From positions 62,001 through 126,000 of the forward strand of contig CAYQNU010000010.1 in assembly GCA_964419055.1 (NCBI GenBank): a DNA stretch of 64,000 bases, given 5' to 3'. Source of the stretch: CAYQNU01 sp964419055. GTDB taxonomy: Bacteria; Bacteroidota; Bacteroidia; Flavobacteriales_D; Parvicellaceae. Each line of letters begins with the position of its first letter. Within the stretch, counting starts at the first letter, position 1. Below, piece by piece: positions 8,406 to 17,090 of this stretch. The position numbers and the translations under genes are program-made. Under the pieces are notes generated by a model. The model had not been told where the DNA came from and searched no databases. It saw only the letters and a list, made by a program, of their open reading frames with translations.

Positions 8406-10721
8406 TTACTTTTTCTTCCCTTTGAATGAACGTGCAGAAGGTGCGGGTTGGTTGTTCATGATTTCAATACATTTTTCCTTAGTCAGTTCAGCATTTTGAG
8501 TACCTTTTGGAATTTTGTAGTTGTTTTTACCCATTTTGATATACACACCGTACTTACCGTTTAACACTTGGATCGTATTTCCCTCATGTTCGTACTCCGC
8601 TATATTTTTGCTAGCATCTTCTGATTTTTTAGCATCTATCAATTCCTTTGCTTCTTCCAAGGTAATTTCTAAAGGATCTTTATCTTTAGGAATCGACACA
8701 AATGAATTGGCAAAACGAACATACGGACCAAAACGACCCACATTAACCGAAATAGGTTGTCCATCATAAATACCTAAATCTTTAGGCAGTTTGAACAAGT
8801 CTAACGCCTCTTCAAGGGTAATCGTATTGATACTTTGCGTTTTTTGAAGAGATGCAAACAATGGTTTTACCTCATCATCTTGTTTACCAATTTGAATCAT
8901 TGCTCCAAATCTTCCTATACGTGCTATTATCGGACGACCTGATTTTGGGTCAATTCCCAATTCACGTTCGCCTGTTGCTCTATCTGAATTTTCGGTAGTA
9001 TCGTTAATATTTTTATGGAATGGATCATAGAATTTACTGATCATTTTGGTCCACTCAATCATACCTTGAGCAATGTCATCAAACTCTTTTTCAACGCTGG
9101 CTGTAAAATTATAATCCATAATGGTTTTGAAATGTTCCACTAAGAAGTCATTTACAATTCCACCTATATCTGTTGGTAATAACTTATTTCTATCAGCACC
9201 AAATGTTTCTTTTTTAACTTCTCGTTTTAAAGACCCATTTTTCAATGTAAAATGAACAAACTGACGTTCGTGACCTTCTACATCTTTGCGCTCAACATAC
9301 CCCCTCTTTTGCACCGTGGTAATAGTAGGTGCGTATGTAGAAGGACGACCAATTCCTAATTCTTCCAATTGTTTTACTAAAGATGCCTCAGTATATCGTG
9401 CTGGTGGGCGTGTAAAACGTTCTGTGGCAGTAATGTTATCCGTTGTTAGAGCATCACCAACATTCATTTTTGGTAATAACCCACTTTCATCGTCACTGTC
9501 ATCATCATCTGTGCTTTCTAAATATACTTTTAGAAAACCATCAAACTTGATGATTTCACCTGTTGCAACAAAATGTTCACTAGTTGATTTTGTTGTGATG
9601 GTAACTTTTGTACGTTCCAATTCGGCATCACTCATTTGTGAAGCGATGGTTCTTTTCCAAATCAATTCATACAAACGTTGCTCGGAAGCATCACCTCCTG
9701 CTTTTTGTACATTAAAATTGGCAGGACGAATCGCCTCGTGTGCCTCTTGAGCACCAGCATCTTTCGTTTTATATCTTTTTGGATTACAATATTCTGCTCC
9801 ATAAATATTTATAACTGCTTCTTTAGCGTTGGCCATAGCAAAGTCAGAAAGATTCACAGAATCCGTTCTCATATAGGTGATGTGACCTGCTTCATATAAT
9901 TTTTGGGCAACGGACATCGTACGTAATACACTAAAACCTAATTTTCTACTGGCCTCTTGTTGCAAGGTTGATGTAGTAAAAGGAGGCGCAGAAGTACGTT
10001 TAGCTGGTTTTTTCTCTAAATCTCCTACTGTAAATTGAGCTGTTTTGCATTTTTCAAGAAAAGCTTCTGCATCGGCTTCTTTGGCAAAAGATTTTGACAA
10101 TTCTGCTCTAAAACTGTTACCGTTGATAGCAAAATAACCGTATACTTTAAAGGATGCGGTTGAATTAAATTTTTCGATTTCACGTTCCCGCTCTACAATT
10201 AATCTCACAGTAACCGACTGCACCCGACCAGCTGACAAGGATGGTTTAACTTTTTTCCACAAAACGGGCGATAATTCAAACCCTACTATTCTATCCAATA
10301 CACGTCTAGCTTGTTGCGCATTGACTAAGTTAATATCTATTTGCCTAGGATTTTCAATAGCTCGAGTTACTGCAGCTTTTGTTATCTCATTAAATGTAAT
10401 TCGTTTGGTATTTTTTGGATCTAATTTTAATGTTTCCGCTAGGTGCCAAGAAATGGCTTCCCCTTCGCGGTCCTCATCCGTTGCTAACCAAACCGTTTTG
10501 GCTTTTTTGGCTAAAGAAAGTAATTCTGCTACTACTTTTTTCTTATCTGCGGTAACTTCATAGTTGGGTTTGAAGTTGTTCTCCATGTCAATAGAAATAC
10601 CTTTTTTAGGTAAATCTCTCACGTGTCCGAAACTACTTTTTACTATAAAATCTTTGCCTAAATATCCTTCTATTGTTTTGGCTTTTGCGGGGGACTCAAC
10701 GATTACTAAATTATCTGCCAT
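8406..10721 (-). CDS. topA: DNA topoisomerase I (type IA)
   Basis: A 771-residue type IA topoisomerase that relaxes negative supercoils by a single-strand cut. The Toprim domain is at the N-terminus (LVIVESPAKAKTIEGYLG at 5-22, and ATDEDREGEAISWH further on). The catalytic tyrosine is Y283, within GHITYMRTDS. The C-terminal third carries topoisomerase C-terminal repeats with the pattern GRFG.Y.. (near RIGRFGAMIQIG, VNVGRFGPYVRF and LNGKYGVYIKMG) in place of zinc fingers. It ends in a basic tail, SFKGKKK. Length and domain order are typical of Bacteroidota TopA. The ATG start leaves the Toprim motif complete. Confidence 0.97.
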   Translation of the reverse strand: MADNLVIVESPAKAKTIEGYLGKDFIVKSSFGHVRDLPKKGISIDMENNFKPNYEVTADKKKVVAELLSLAKKAKTVWLATDEDREGEAISWHLAETLKLDPKNTKRITFNEITKAAVTRAIENPRQIDINLVNAQQARRVLDRIVGFELSPVLWKKVKPSLSAGRVQSVTVRLIVEREREIEKFNSTASFKVYGYFAINGNSFRAELSKSFAKEADAEAFLEKCKTAQFTVGDLEKKPAKRTSAPPFTTSTLQQEASRKLGFSVLRTMSVAQKLYEAGHITYMRTDSVNLSDFAMANAKEAVINIYGAEYCNPKRYKTKDAGAQEAHEAIRPANFNVQKAGGDASEQRLYELIWKRTIASQMSDAELERTKVTITTKSTSEHFVATGEIIKFDGFLKVYLESTDDDDSDDESGLLPKMNVGDALTTDNITATERFTRPPARYTEASLVKQLEELGIGRPSTYAPTITTVQKRGYVERKDVEGHERQFVHFTLKNGSLKREVKKETFGADRNKLLPTDIGGIVNDFLVEHFKTIMDYNFTASVEKEFDDIAQGMIEWTKMISKFYDPFHKNINDTTENSDRATGERELGIDPKSGRPIIARIGRFGAMIQIGKQDDEVKPLFASLQKTQSINTITLEEALDLFKLPKDLGIYDGQPISVNVGRFGPYVRFANSFVSIPKDKDPLEITLEEAKELIDAKKSEDASKNIAEYEHEGNTIQVLNGKYGVYIKMGKNNYKIPKGTQNAELTKEKCIEIMNNQPAPSARSFKGKKK

Positions 10722-10926
10722 AGTTTGTCTTTAATCAAAAGTTGATATGATTAATTTCTGCAAAGGAATAAATTAATACCCATTTTTCAGAGTTTTTTTT
10801 TCATTTTCTGCAAAATGAGTACAAAAACACTTTGAAAATCAACAAAATTTTATTGACTACAAACTAAACATTTATCTTTTTTATTAAAAAACCAATACTA
10901 GAAGTCTCCAATTCAAATTTGATTAT

Positions 10927-10947
10927 TAATATTGCAACATTGTTGCA
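10927..10947 (+). promoter_or_regulatory. Fur-family-like 7-1-7 palindrome over a -7-like box
   Basis: TGCAACA-T-TGTTGCA at 10933-10947 is a perfect palindrome with 7-base arms and a one-base centre, the layout of Fur/Zur/Mur operators. Its left arm overlaps TAATATTG (10927-10934), one mismatch from the Bacteroidota -7 box TAnnTTTG, and its right edge is 17 bases before the lipoprotein start. Binding there would block transcription. The regulator is an inference. Confidence 0.55.
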
Positions 10948-10964
10948 TTAATAAAAATAAAATT

Positions 10965-11204
10965 ATGAAAAAAATTATCTTTTCTTCTGTGTTTTTATCA
11001 GCTATTATTGGGTTGAACTCTTGTAATAAAGATTATCAATGCGAATGCACCTACCAACACGCTCATGCTGGGCATTTTGATACTGAAACAGAAACCTTTG
11101 ATTTAACAGTAAAGAAAAAAGATTCAGAATCAACATGTAAAGGAAAAGAAGCTGAAATCAATGCTGAGGCTGGTCATTCAGATGCTTCTTGTAAATTGAA
11201 ATAA
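10965..11204 (+). CDS. Small His/Cys-rich lipoprotein
   Basis: A 79-residue protein starting MKKIIFSSVF with a lipoprotein signal; the lipobox is LNSC, so Cys18 would be lipidated after cleavage. The mature part is only about 60 residues and contains five further Cys and several His, including the cluster HAHAGH, plus acidic residues. The longer open frame from 10932 lacks a plausible signal peptide, so the ATG at 10965 is preferred. The composition suggests metal binding, which agrees with the Fur-type palindrome just upstream, but no known family was recognised. It is followed by a strong inverted repeat at 11220-11252. Confidence 0.72.
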   Translation: MKKIIFSSVFLSAIIGLNSCNKDYQCECTYQHAHAGHFDTETETFDLTVKKKDSESTCKGKEAEINAEAGHSDASCKLK

Positions 11205-11219
11205 GAAACTTTTTTATCA

Positions 11220-11252
11220 AGCTTTTCCAAAGTTTTGAACTTTGGAAAAGCT
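11220..11252. terminator. Bidirectional hairpin between convergent genes
   Basis: A perfect inverted repeat with 15-base arms (11220-11234 and 11238-11252) and a three-base loop lies between the lipoprotein gene (+) and the convergent gene ending at 11287. The stem alone is strong. There is no long T-run on either side, so termination is probable but not certain. Confidence 0.65.
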
Positions 11253-11286
11253 ATGATAGCAAGGAAAAACTCTGATAGCAACTTTT

Positions 11287-12141
11287 CTAATTCCCCTTTA
11301 TTGAAGACAGAGACACCTCTTCTCCAAATTTGATGGCATCCGAAACTTTTGTGAATGAATGTCCTAAATAAGCTCGAGCACCAAATTCGCATTCCATAGT
11401 AGAATTGGCCTCTGCATATACTGATTTATCGGAAAATTTAAAAGTAATTTGGCAAGGTTCTATTTCATCAGTAGATTCAGAAGAACTTTCATAATAATAT
11501 AAATCGCCTTTTTTAATGGCAAATCCAGAAGCATATGCAAAATGATACGTTGGACCACAGATAACTTCCAATTGAAATTGAAGGGTGTCCTCTCCAATTT
11601 TATTAAATACGGCATAACCACCATTAAATCCAATCTCTACTGAAGGATTATCTTCTGCGGCAAAAAAATCATTTACCCAAAAAGACTCTACACCATAAGA
11701 GCCTTCTATTTTAGAATTAGTAGTTGAAGCATAATCTTCTAATGTATTGAATTTCCATGTTTTATGATTACCTTGAGTAAGGTTCAATTCTACTTTACGT
11801 GTTTTGGTTTCACTGGTCCAGTAACCAATTAATGCCAAATTATCCATTTCCAAATAAAAATTTCCCGTAACTTTTCCTTTATAGGTTTCCTCAACGTGAA
11901 TACACGGATAACTAACGGTTCCTTTTATTTCGATATACTTGTTTTGCTTAACATACTTATATCTTCCTTTAATTTCACCTGTATTATAATCATAGGATTG
12001 CCATTCTAATTCGATAGGGTAAGTATCAATTCGCCCAACATATTTTAGCACTGTTGTCGTTGATTTTTCTTGACTCCAAAGAGGTGTCTGCATTAAAACG
12101 AAAGCAATTAATACAATAAAGGTTTTCATATTTATTATCAT
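11287..12141 (-). CDS. Hypothetical exported protein, 284 residues
   Basis: I do not recognise the family. A signal peptide is clear: after MIIN the sequence MKTFIVLIAFVLMQTPLWSQ ends in a likely cleavage site. The first ATG overlaps the preceding stop in an ATGA, while the second ATG (12129) would give a more standard signal peptide; either is possible. The mature chain is rich in beta-strand patterns (YVGRIDTYPIELEWQ, IKGRYKYVKQNKYIEIKG, VTGNFYLEMDNLALIGYW), like a lipocalin-style or small beta-barrel periplasmic protein. It is translationally coupled to the 138-residue gene upstream and transcribed towards the lipoprotein gene. Confidence 0.65.
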   Translation of the reverse strand: MIINMKTFIVLIAFVLMQTPLWSQEKSTTTVLKYVGRIDTYPIELEWQSYDYNTGEIKGRYKYVKQNKYIEIKGTVSYPCIHVEETYKGKVTGNFYLEMDNLALIGYWTSETKTRKVELNLTQGNHKTWKFNTLEDYASTTNSKIEGSYGVESFWVNDFFAAEDNPSVEIGFNGGYAVFNKIGEDTLQFQLEVICGPTYHFAYASGFAIKKGDLYYYESSSESTDEIEPCQITFKFSDKSVYAEANSTMECEFGARAYLGHSFTKVSDAIKFGEEVSLSSIKGN

Positions 12142-12554
12142 TTTACAGTTACAGAATAGACATCTGTTGTATTTCTTCTGAGATTCAACACTTCAAACCC
12201 TCCTTCTTCAGGGATGATTTCACGCATATCAAACAATTGACATCCTTTACTTAATCCTTCAAAAAAAAGTGTGAAATGATACCAACCGTCCTTATCTACC
12301 ACCTTCCATTCAGGTGCAATGGGCACGTTGATATTGTGCACTAATTTACATTTACTTCCTGATTCATTTTCTACTAAATAGGTGCTTTTCCAAATACGAA
12401 TACCCGAACCTGCTTCTAATTTGATTTTGCAATGTACGGTGACTTGTTTTTCTTCTTCCTCCAACGTTTGGCGCTCCTCTAATTCTTCTTCCAAAACGGC
12501 CACTTCTTTATCGTATAACCTTAGCGGATCTTCTTTTATTCGAGCGTTTCTCAT
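12138..12554 (-). CDS. Hypothetical cytoplasmic protein, 138 residues
   Basis: Unrecognised. There is no signal peptide. The N-terminal 35 residues are strongly charged and helical (EVAVLEEELEERQTLEEEEK), followed by a beta-rich region with SGIRIWKST, APEWKVVDKDGWYHFTLFF and EGGFEVLNLR. The stop overlaps the next gene's start (ATGA, 12138-12141), so the two are co-translated. It begins 25 bases downstream of nothing on the same strand except uvrD, whose stop lies at 12579 on the same strand, so read-through from uvrD is likely. No function is proposed. Confidence 0.6.
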   Translation of the reverse strand: MRNARIKEDPLRLYDKEVAVLEEELEERQTLEEEEKQVTVHCKIKLEAGSGIRIWKSTYLVENESGSKCKLVHNINVPIAPEWKVVDKDGWYHFTLFFEGLSKGCQLFDMREIIPEEGGFEVLNLRRNTTDVYSVTVK

Positions 12555-12578
12555 TTGATTTTATTTTCTTAAAGTACG

Positions 12579-14954
12579 TTATCCTATTACATCTAATTTA
12601 GCGAATTTCAATAACAATTGTTTTTGACCTTCACTCGGGAAAAATACGGTGGCTTTACCATCTTCAATGCTTAATACTTTTCCTTTACCAAATCGTTCGT
12701 GAACTACTTCTGCACCTACAATTATTTTTGAAGTATCTATAGATCCAGCTGCATTTTGAACTGCGTTATTTAACTTTGTTAAATTCTTTGGAACTCCAAA
12801 CGGTTTAGATTTTGGCAATTCAGGCGTAGCTGGTTTTTTGAATTCTTGGGTTCGGTTTTTATAGCGATCTGCAAAATTTTGATCTCTAAAAGGACTTCCC
12901 ATGTTGGAATTAGACTGAGAACCACCCATCGTTTTGCCCCAAGGATTGCGCTCAAAATCATCAAAATCTTCGTTCATTCCAGGAGCCGAGCCCGTCATAG
13001 TCATGTCGAGGTATTTTTTATCTATCTCTTCAATAAAACGACTTGGTTCGCACGAATTTAATTGTCCAAACTGAAAACGACTTGTGGCATACGTCAACGT
13101 ACATTTTTTTTCAGCACGTGTTACCGCTACATAAAACAATCTTCTTTCTTCCTCTAACTCAGCTCTAGTATTAATCGACATTTGGGAAGGAAACAGATTC
13201 TCTTCCATTCCTACAATATAAATATAAGGAAACTCTAATCCTTTTGCTGCGTGAATGGTCATCAACGTCACTTTATCATTATCTTCGGGATTGTCATTAT
13301 CAGCATCGGTCAATAAGGCTACATCAACCAAAAAGTCAGGTAACGTAATCAAAGTACCTTCCTCCTTACGTTCTTCACAAAATTCTTTAATACCATTCAA
13401 CAACTCTTGAATGTTTTCATATCTGCTTACTCCTTCGGGAGTTTTGTCCATATGCAATTCACGTACAATACCCGTCACTTTAGAAACCTCATCAGCCAAT
13501 TCATAAGCATCCACTTGATTGATTTTTGTTCTAAAACTCTTTATCATCAATACAAACTGATTCAATTTCGTCAAAGTGCCTCCGTTTACATCGAGTTTAT
13601 TTTCCAAAGGATTTTCCAACACTTCCCATATTGAAACCCCATTATTCGCAGCTGTTATGGTCAGCTTATCAATAGTCGTTTGCCCTATGCCTCTTTTAGG
13701 AAAATTGATGACTCTTTTAAACGCTTCTTCGTCATTGTGATTAGAAATCAATCTAAAATAACCCAACAAATCTTTTACCTCTTTGCGTTGGTAAAATGAA
13801 AGTCCACCGTATATTTTGTAGGGAATGTTTAATTTTCTCAATCCTTCCTCCATCGAACGAGACTGTCTGTTGGTACGGTACAAAATAGCAAAATCTTGAT
13901 GTGTGGCTCTTAGGTTATTTTTATTTTCGATGATGTCATTCGCTACAAATTTCCCTTCTTCGTTATCTGAATAGGTTTTTACAACTTTAATAGCATCTCC
14001 TTCATCATTATTGGTCCAAACATCTTTTTTGATCTGATCTCTATTGTTGGCAATGATGCTATTGGCAGCATCCACAATAATTTTGGTGGAACGGTAATTT
14101 TGTTCCAATTTATACAAGGCATAATCGGGATAATCGCGCTTGAAATTTAAAATATTTTGAATATTGGCCCCTCTAAAGGCATATATACTTTGAGCATCAT
14201 CACCCACAACACATAAATTCAAAAAACGAGCTGCCAATCGTTTCACAATTAAATATTGTGAGTAGTTGGTATCTTGGTACTCATCTACTAAAATGTATCT
14301 AAATTTATCTTGATATTTTAACAAAACATCGGGATGATTTTTAAGCAATACGTTTGTTTTGAACAACAAATCATCAAAATCCATAGCGCTGGATTTGAAC
14401 AATCTCTTTTGATATTCTACATACAATTCACCTAATTTAGGTCTACCATTGGCTTTGTCTTCAAAAAGCAATTCTTCATTAGCCAAATAGGCTTGTGGTG
14501 ATATTAAATTATTTTTGGCAGATGAAATTCGTCCGTAAACAATGGGCGTTTTATACAATTTATCATCCAAGCCCATTTCTTTAACCAACGTAGTAATTAA
14601 ACTTTTAGAATCAGCAGTGTCGTAAATAGTAAAATCTCTCGGATAGCCTATTTTTTCTGCCTCAGAACGCAAAATACGAGCAAAAATGGAGTGAAAAGTA
14701 CCCATCCAAATATTCTTAGCTTCTTTGTCTCCAATCATCACTCCAATACGCTTTTTCATTTCTTGAGCCGCTTTATTGGTAAAGGTGAGTGCCAATATAT
14801 TGAAAGCATCTACACCATTGTCGATTAAGTGTGCAATGCGGTAGGTAAGTACTTTAGTTTTGCCAGATCCTGCACCTGCAATAACCATCATTGGGCCTTC
14901 CAAATGAGCTGCTGCGGCACGTTGAGGTGGATTGAGTTCGTTTAAATATTCCAT
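12579..14954 (-). CDS. UvrD/PcrA-type superfamily 1 DNA helicase
   Basis: A 791-residue ATP-dependent 3'-5' helicase for repair and replication restart. Motif I is AGAGSGKT at residues 26-33, motif II is VDEYQDTNY, followed by VVGDDAQSIYAFRGA, QNYRST, and the C-terminal TIHAAKGLEFPYIYIVG and VAVTRAEKK motifs. The last 130 residues form the usual low-complexity linker and Tudor-like end (VVHERFGKGKVLSIEDGKATVFFP). Length fits PcrA/UvrD. The gene is followed on the same strand by two unknown genes. A TATCTTTG box at 14966-14959 sits only four bases before the ATG, too near to be a convincing promoter. Confidence 0.95.
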   Translation of the reverse strand: MEYLNELNPPQRAAAAHLEGPMMVIAGAGSGKTKVLTYRIAHLIDNGVDAFNILALTFTNKAAQEMKKRIGVMIGDKEAKNIWMGTFHSIFARILRSEAEKIGYPRDFTIYDTADSKSLITTLVKEMGLDDKLYKTPIVYGRISSAKNNLISPQAYLANEELLFEDKANGRPKLGELYVEYQKRLFKSSAMDFDDLLFKTNVLLKNHPDVLLKYQDKFRYILVDEYQDTNYSQYLIVKRLAARFLNLCVVGDDAQSIYAFRGANIQNILNFKRDYPDYALYKLEQNYRSTKIIVDAANSIIANNRDQIKKDVWTNNDEGDAIKVVKTYSDNEEGKFVANDIIENKNNLRATHQDFAILYRTNRQSRSMEEGLRKLNIPYKIYGGLSFYQRKEVKDLLGYFRLISNHNDEEAFKRVINFPKRGIGQTTIDKLTITAANNGVSIWEVLENPLENKLDVNGGTLTKLNQFVLMIKSFRTKINQVDAYELADEVSKVTGIVRELHMDKTPEGVSRYENIQELLNGIKEFCEERKEEGTLITLPDFLVDVALLTDADNDNPEDNDKVTLMTIHAAKGLEFPYIYIVGMEENLFPSQMSINTRAELEEERRLFYVAVTRAEKKCTLTYATSRFQFGQLNSCEPSRFIEEIDKKYLDMTMTGSAPGMNEDFDDFERNPWGKTMGGSQSNSNMGSPFRDQNFADRYKNRTQEFKKPATPELPKSKPFGVPKNLTKLNNAVQNAAGSIDTSKIIVGAEVVHERFGKGKVLSIEDGKATVFFPSEGQKQLLLKFAKLDVIG

Positions 14955-15060
14955 TCCTCAAAGATATTGAAAAGTAAAAAGCAAAATTGAATTATTGATT
15001 TGAAAATATATCAACAATACAGAAAGAGGGTGATTTAGAACAGCTAAAATACTATCAACA

Positions 15061-15363
15061 TTATCCTTTCATTGTATTCGGGTCTTGTCTTGTATCAAAA
15101 ATCTCAGTTATAAATACGTAATTATCTGATATCCTATATATTATTTTACAATCACCGTCTATCAATCTTCTATGATCTAAGTTTAGATGTTCTAAATACT
15201 CTTCTACAGCTCCAATGTATGGATTATCAATAAGCAAAGTTGTTTTAGATAGAATCGAATCAACTATTTCAATTTGTTTTTCTCTACTAACGCCTTGTAA
15301 GTCATAAAACTCTAATGTTTCCTCTAAAGAATGATAAAACTGTTCAGTATATTTTAAAATCAT
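15061..15363 (-). CDS. ParE/RelE-superfamily toxin
   Basis: A 100-residue protein of the ParE/RelE toxin fold: two N-terminal helices (EQFYHSLEETLEFY...) followed by strands with RRLIDGDCKIIYRI and the family's characteristic end IFDTRQDP. ParE members poison gyrase and RelE members cut ribosome-bound mRNA; the sequence alone does not settle which. It follows the antitoxin gene with a four-base overlap (15360-15363), the normal type II toxin-antitoxin arrangement with the antitoxin first. Confidence 0.82.
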   Translation of the reverse strand: MILKYTEQFYHSLEETLEFYDLQGVSREKQIEIVDSILSKTTLLIDNPYIGAVEEYLEHLNLDHRRLIDGDCKIIYRISDNYVFITEIFDTRQDPNTMKG

Positions 15364-15593
15364 CGATTCAAAAACTTGTTGGTTTTCTCTTTTATTTCCT
15401 CTTGATTATAAACCCGTTCATTTTTAATATCTTCTTCGGATATTAACGCTCTTGAATTTAGTTTATCCTTTAAAGTAGTATTTAATTTTGTCTTGTTCAA
15501 CAATGTCTTTAAAGCCTCTAAAACATTAGCATCAACTTCCTGATCAATCAACTTTTTTAACTCAATTTTTATGTCTGTAGTCGCCATATTCAT
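15360..15593 (-). CDS. Antitoxin of type II toxin-antitoxin pair
   Basis: A 77-residue charged helical protein encoded immediately before the ParE/RelE-like toxin and overlapping it by four bases. It resembles the short Bacteroidota antitoxins that begin with a helical DNA-contacting or dimerising stretch (IELKKLIDQEVDANVLEALK) and end in a Lys/Glu-rich toxin-wrapping tail (ERVYNQEEIKEKTNKFLNR). Start could be the first ATG or the one two codons on (MATTDIK). Such pairs usually repress their own promoter; I saw no clear operator. The specific antitoxin family is not certain. Confidence 0.72.
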   Translation of the reverse strand: MNMATTDIKIELKKLIDQEVDANVLEALKTLLNKTKLNTTLKDKLNSRALISEEDIKNERVYNQEEIKEKTNKFLNR

Positions 15594-15663
15594 TTATTTA
15601 ACATTCCTCAAAGCTAACGTATATTATTTTCTTTTGTTTCAGAATTTTAAAAAAAACTAAGTA

Positions 15664-16215
15664 CTAGTTTTCATATTTAGTTAATGTTTTGTCTTTTATT
15701 TCTTTTAAGAACTCATAATAAGGTCCGTCAGTTGTTCCAAACTCATCAAATGTGCTTTTAACGTCATTTCTGCTATATTCTAAAATTTCATTTTTTCTTG
15801 TTTTTAGCATTCCCTTCTTTTTATCATAGTCAGACATACAAGAAAATAAATTTTCAAATAATGGCTCAATCTTATCATATTCGGTAAATAACCTAAAATA
15901 TTGAATGTATGTCATTTCATATCGCGCTTTTCTATCAAAATCAACATATAAAAATATGCAAATACTCGTATCTGGATCTCCAAAAGAAGTTGGATAATTT
16001 GCAACTAATTTTTGTATCGAAATCACTTTATCGTTTCGGAAATTAGTTGTTATTACTGAACTATCAACATTAACAATTTCTTTTTCTTTTAATAAAGTGT
16101 CACATACGCTATCATTTAAAATTTGTTGATTCTTTTTTGCATTTTCAGTTCTATTGGAACAACTTGAAATACATAAAAGAGCTATTACAAAATATAAGTA
16201 TGTGAATAATTTCAT
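15664..16215 (-). CDS. Hypothetical lipoprotein, 183 residues
   Basis: The protein starts MKLFTYLYFVIALLCISSCSNR, a lipoprotein signal with lipobox ISSC, so it should be anchored to a membrane. The mature part has no recognised domain; it is helical and charged in its C-terminal half (DKIEPLFENLFSC, DYDKKKGMLKTRKNE). It follows the methyltransferase gene on the same strand with a 13-base gap and may be co-transcribed with it. It precedes the toxin-antitoxin pair by 70 bases. Confidence 0.6.
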   Translation of the reverse strand: MKLFTYLYFVIALLCISSCSNRTENAKKNQQILNDSVCDTLLKEKEIVNVDSSVITTNFRNDKVISIQKLVANYPTSFGDPDTSICIFLYVDFDRKARYEMTYIQYFRLFTEYDKIEPLFENLFSCMSDYDKKKGMLKTRKNEILEYSRNDVKSTFDEFGTTDGPYYEFLKEIKDKTLTKYEN

Positions 16216-16228
16216 TTTACTATATTAT

Positions 16229-16903
16229 TTAAAAAACAGTATAAAGGGTCGTAACCACCATTCCTTTTCCGTCTTTTGGGACACTTGAGACGAGTGGTTG
16301 TTCTTCTTTAAATTTGAAATTAAATGGATGGTCTTTTAAACAGATACCACTTTGTTTTTTGAGACGTATTCCTTGTCCCGATAGAATATCAACGTTAGGC
16401 ACGAAATCTCCTTGAGGTAAATGTTCGGTAAGGATAACGTATTTATATTGGGTCAATTTCTCCACAATTCTTTGCACCTCTGCATTGGACAAATGTTGCA
16501 ATACTTGACGTAACAACACACAATCTGCAGCAGGCAATTCAGCATCTGCTATATCTAAACATTGAAATTCTAAATTTTCAGCTTTAAACGTTTTTTGGTT
16601 GTATTCAATTAGGTCAGCTACTATGTCAATGGCTACATATTTTTTGGTAAAAGGAACCAATTGTTTCCCAACATTAAAATCTCCACAACCCAAATCACAA
16701 ACCGTTAAGGGGGTTTTAAAAGAAGTCAGAAAAGACGTAACAGACTCAATGTATGGATTAACAATCTCTGGAAGATGCGAACCTTCGCCTGAATAAAAAT
16801 CTACTGATTGACCACCCCACAATTTCTTTTCATAGATTTGATCCATCACCTGTTTTGTTGGCCATGGAGTTTTTAATTTTTGGAATTTATTATCGGTTGG
16901 CAT
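16229..16903 (-). CDS. Class I SAM-dependent methyltransferase
   Basis: A 224-residue Rossmann-fold methyltransferase. SAM-binding motif I is VCDLGCGDFNVG around residues 68-79; an acidic residue after the second strand follows in YVAIDIVADLIEYNQ, and the post-motif region reads ECQCLDI-like (FQCLDIADAELPAADCVLLRQVLQHL). The substrate is unknown; the VLLRQVLQHLS stretch is typical of small-molecule methyltransferases. It is upstream of the lipoprotein gene at 15664, 13 bases apart. The 187 bases between it and the PorP/SprF gene contain AT-rich quasi-repeats of AACC.A.CAAATAA type and no gene. Confidence 0.82.
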   Translation of the reverse strand: MPTDNKFQKLKTPWPTKQVMDQIYEKKLWGGQSVDFYSGEGSHLPEIVNPYIESVTSFLTSFKTPLTVCDLGCGDFNVGKQLVPFTKKYVAIDIVADLIEYNQKTFKAENLEFQCLDIADAELPAADCVLLRQVLQHLSNAEVQRIVEKLTQYKYVILTEHLPQGDFVPNVDILSGQGIRLKKQSGICLKDHPFNFKFKEEQPLVSSVPKDGKGMVVTTLYTVF

Positions 16904-17090
16904 TTTTTACCTTTTGAAAACTTTGTAATGAAATTTGAAATCAATTGAATAATTTTTTAAATCGCAAAGTCATAAAGAAGTTCAGATTAAATCTATTGAA
17001 CAACTTCTTATATTAATAGTTTATTCTTCTTAACCAAAATAACCCATCAACTAAATAACCTACCAACCAAATAACTGAACAACCTAACTC

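Noticed and set aside
9286..9750. An open frame of about 154 codons on the plus strand inside topA
   Set aside because: It lies opposite well-conserved topA coding sequence, has no own promoter or start context, and its composition is what the reverse frame of topA would give.
14959..14966. Promoter for uvrD at TATCTTTG
   Set aside because: The box ends four bases before the ATG and the only upstream TTTG is 15 bases away, below the normal spacing.
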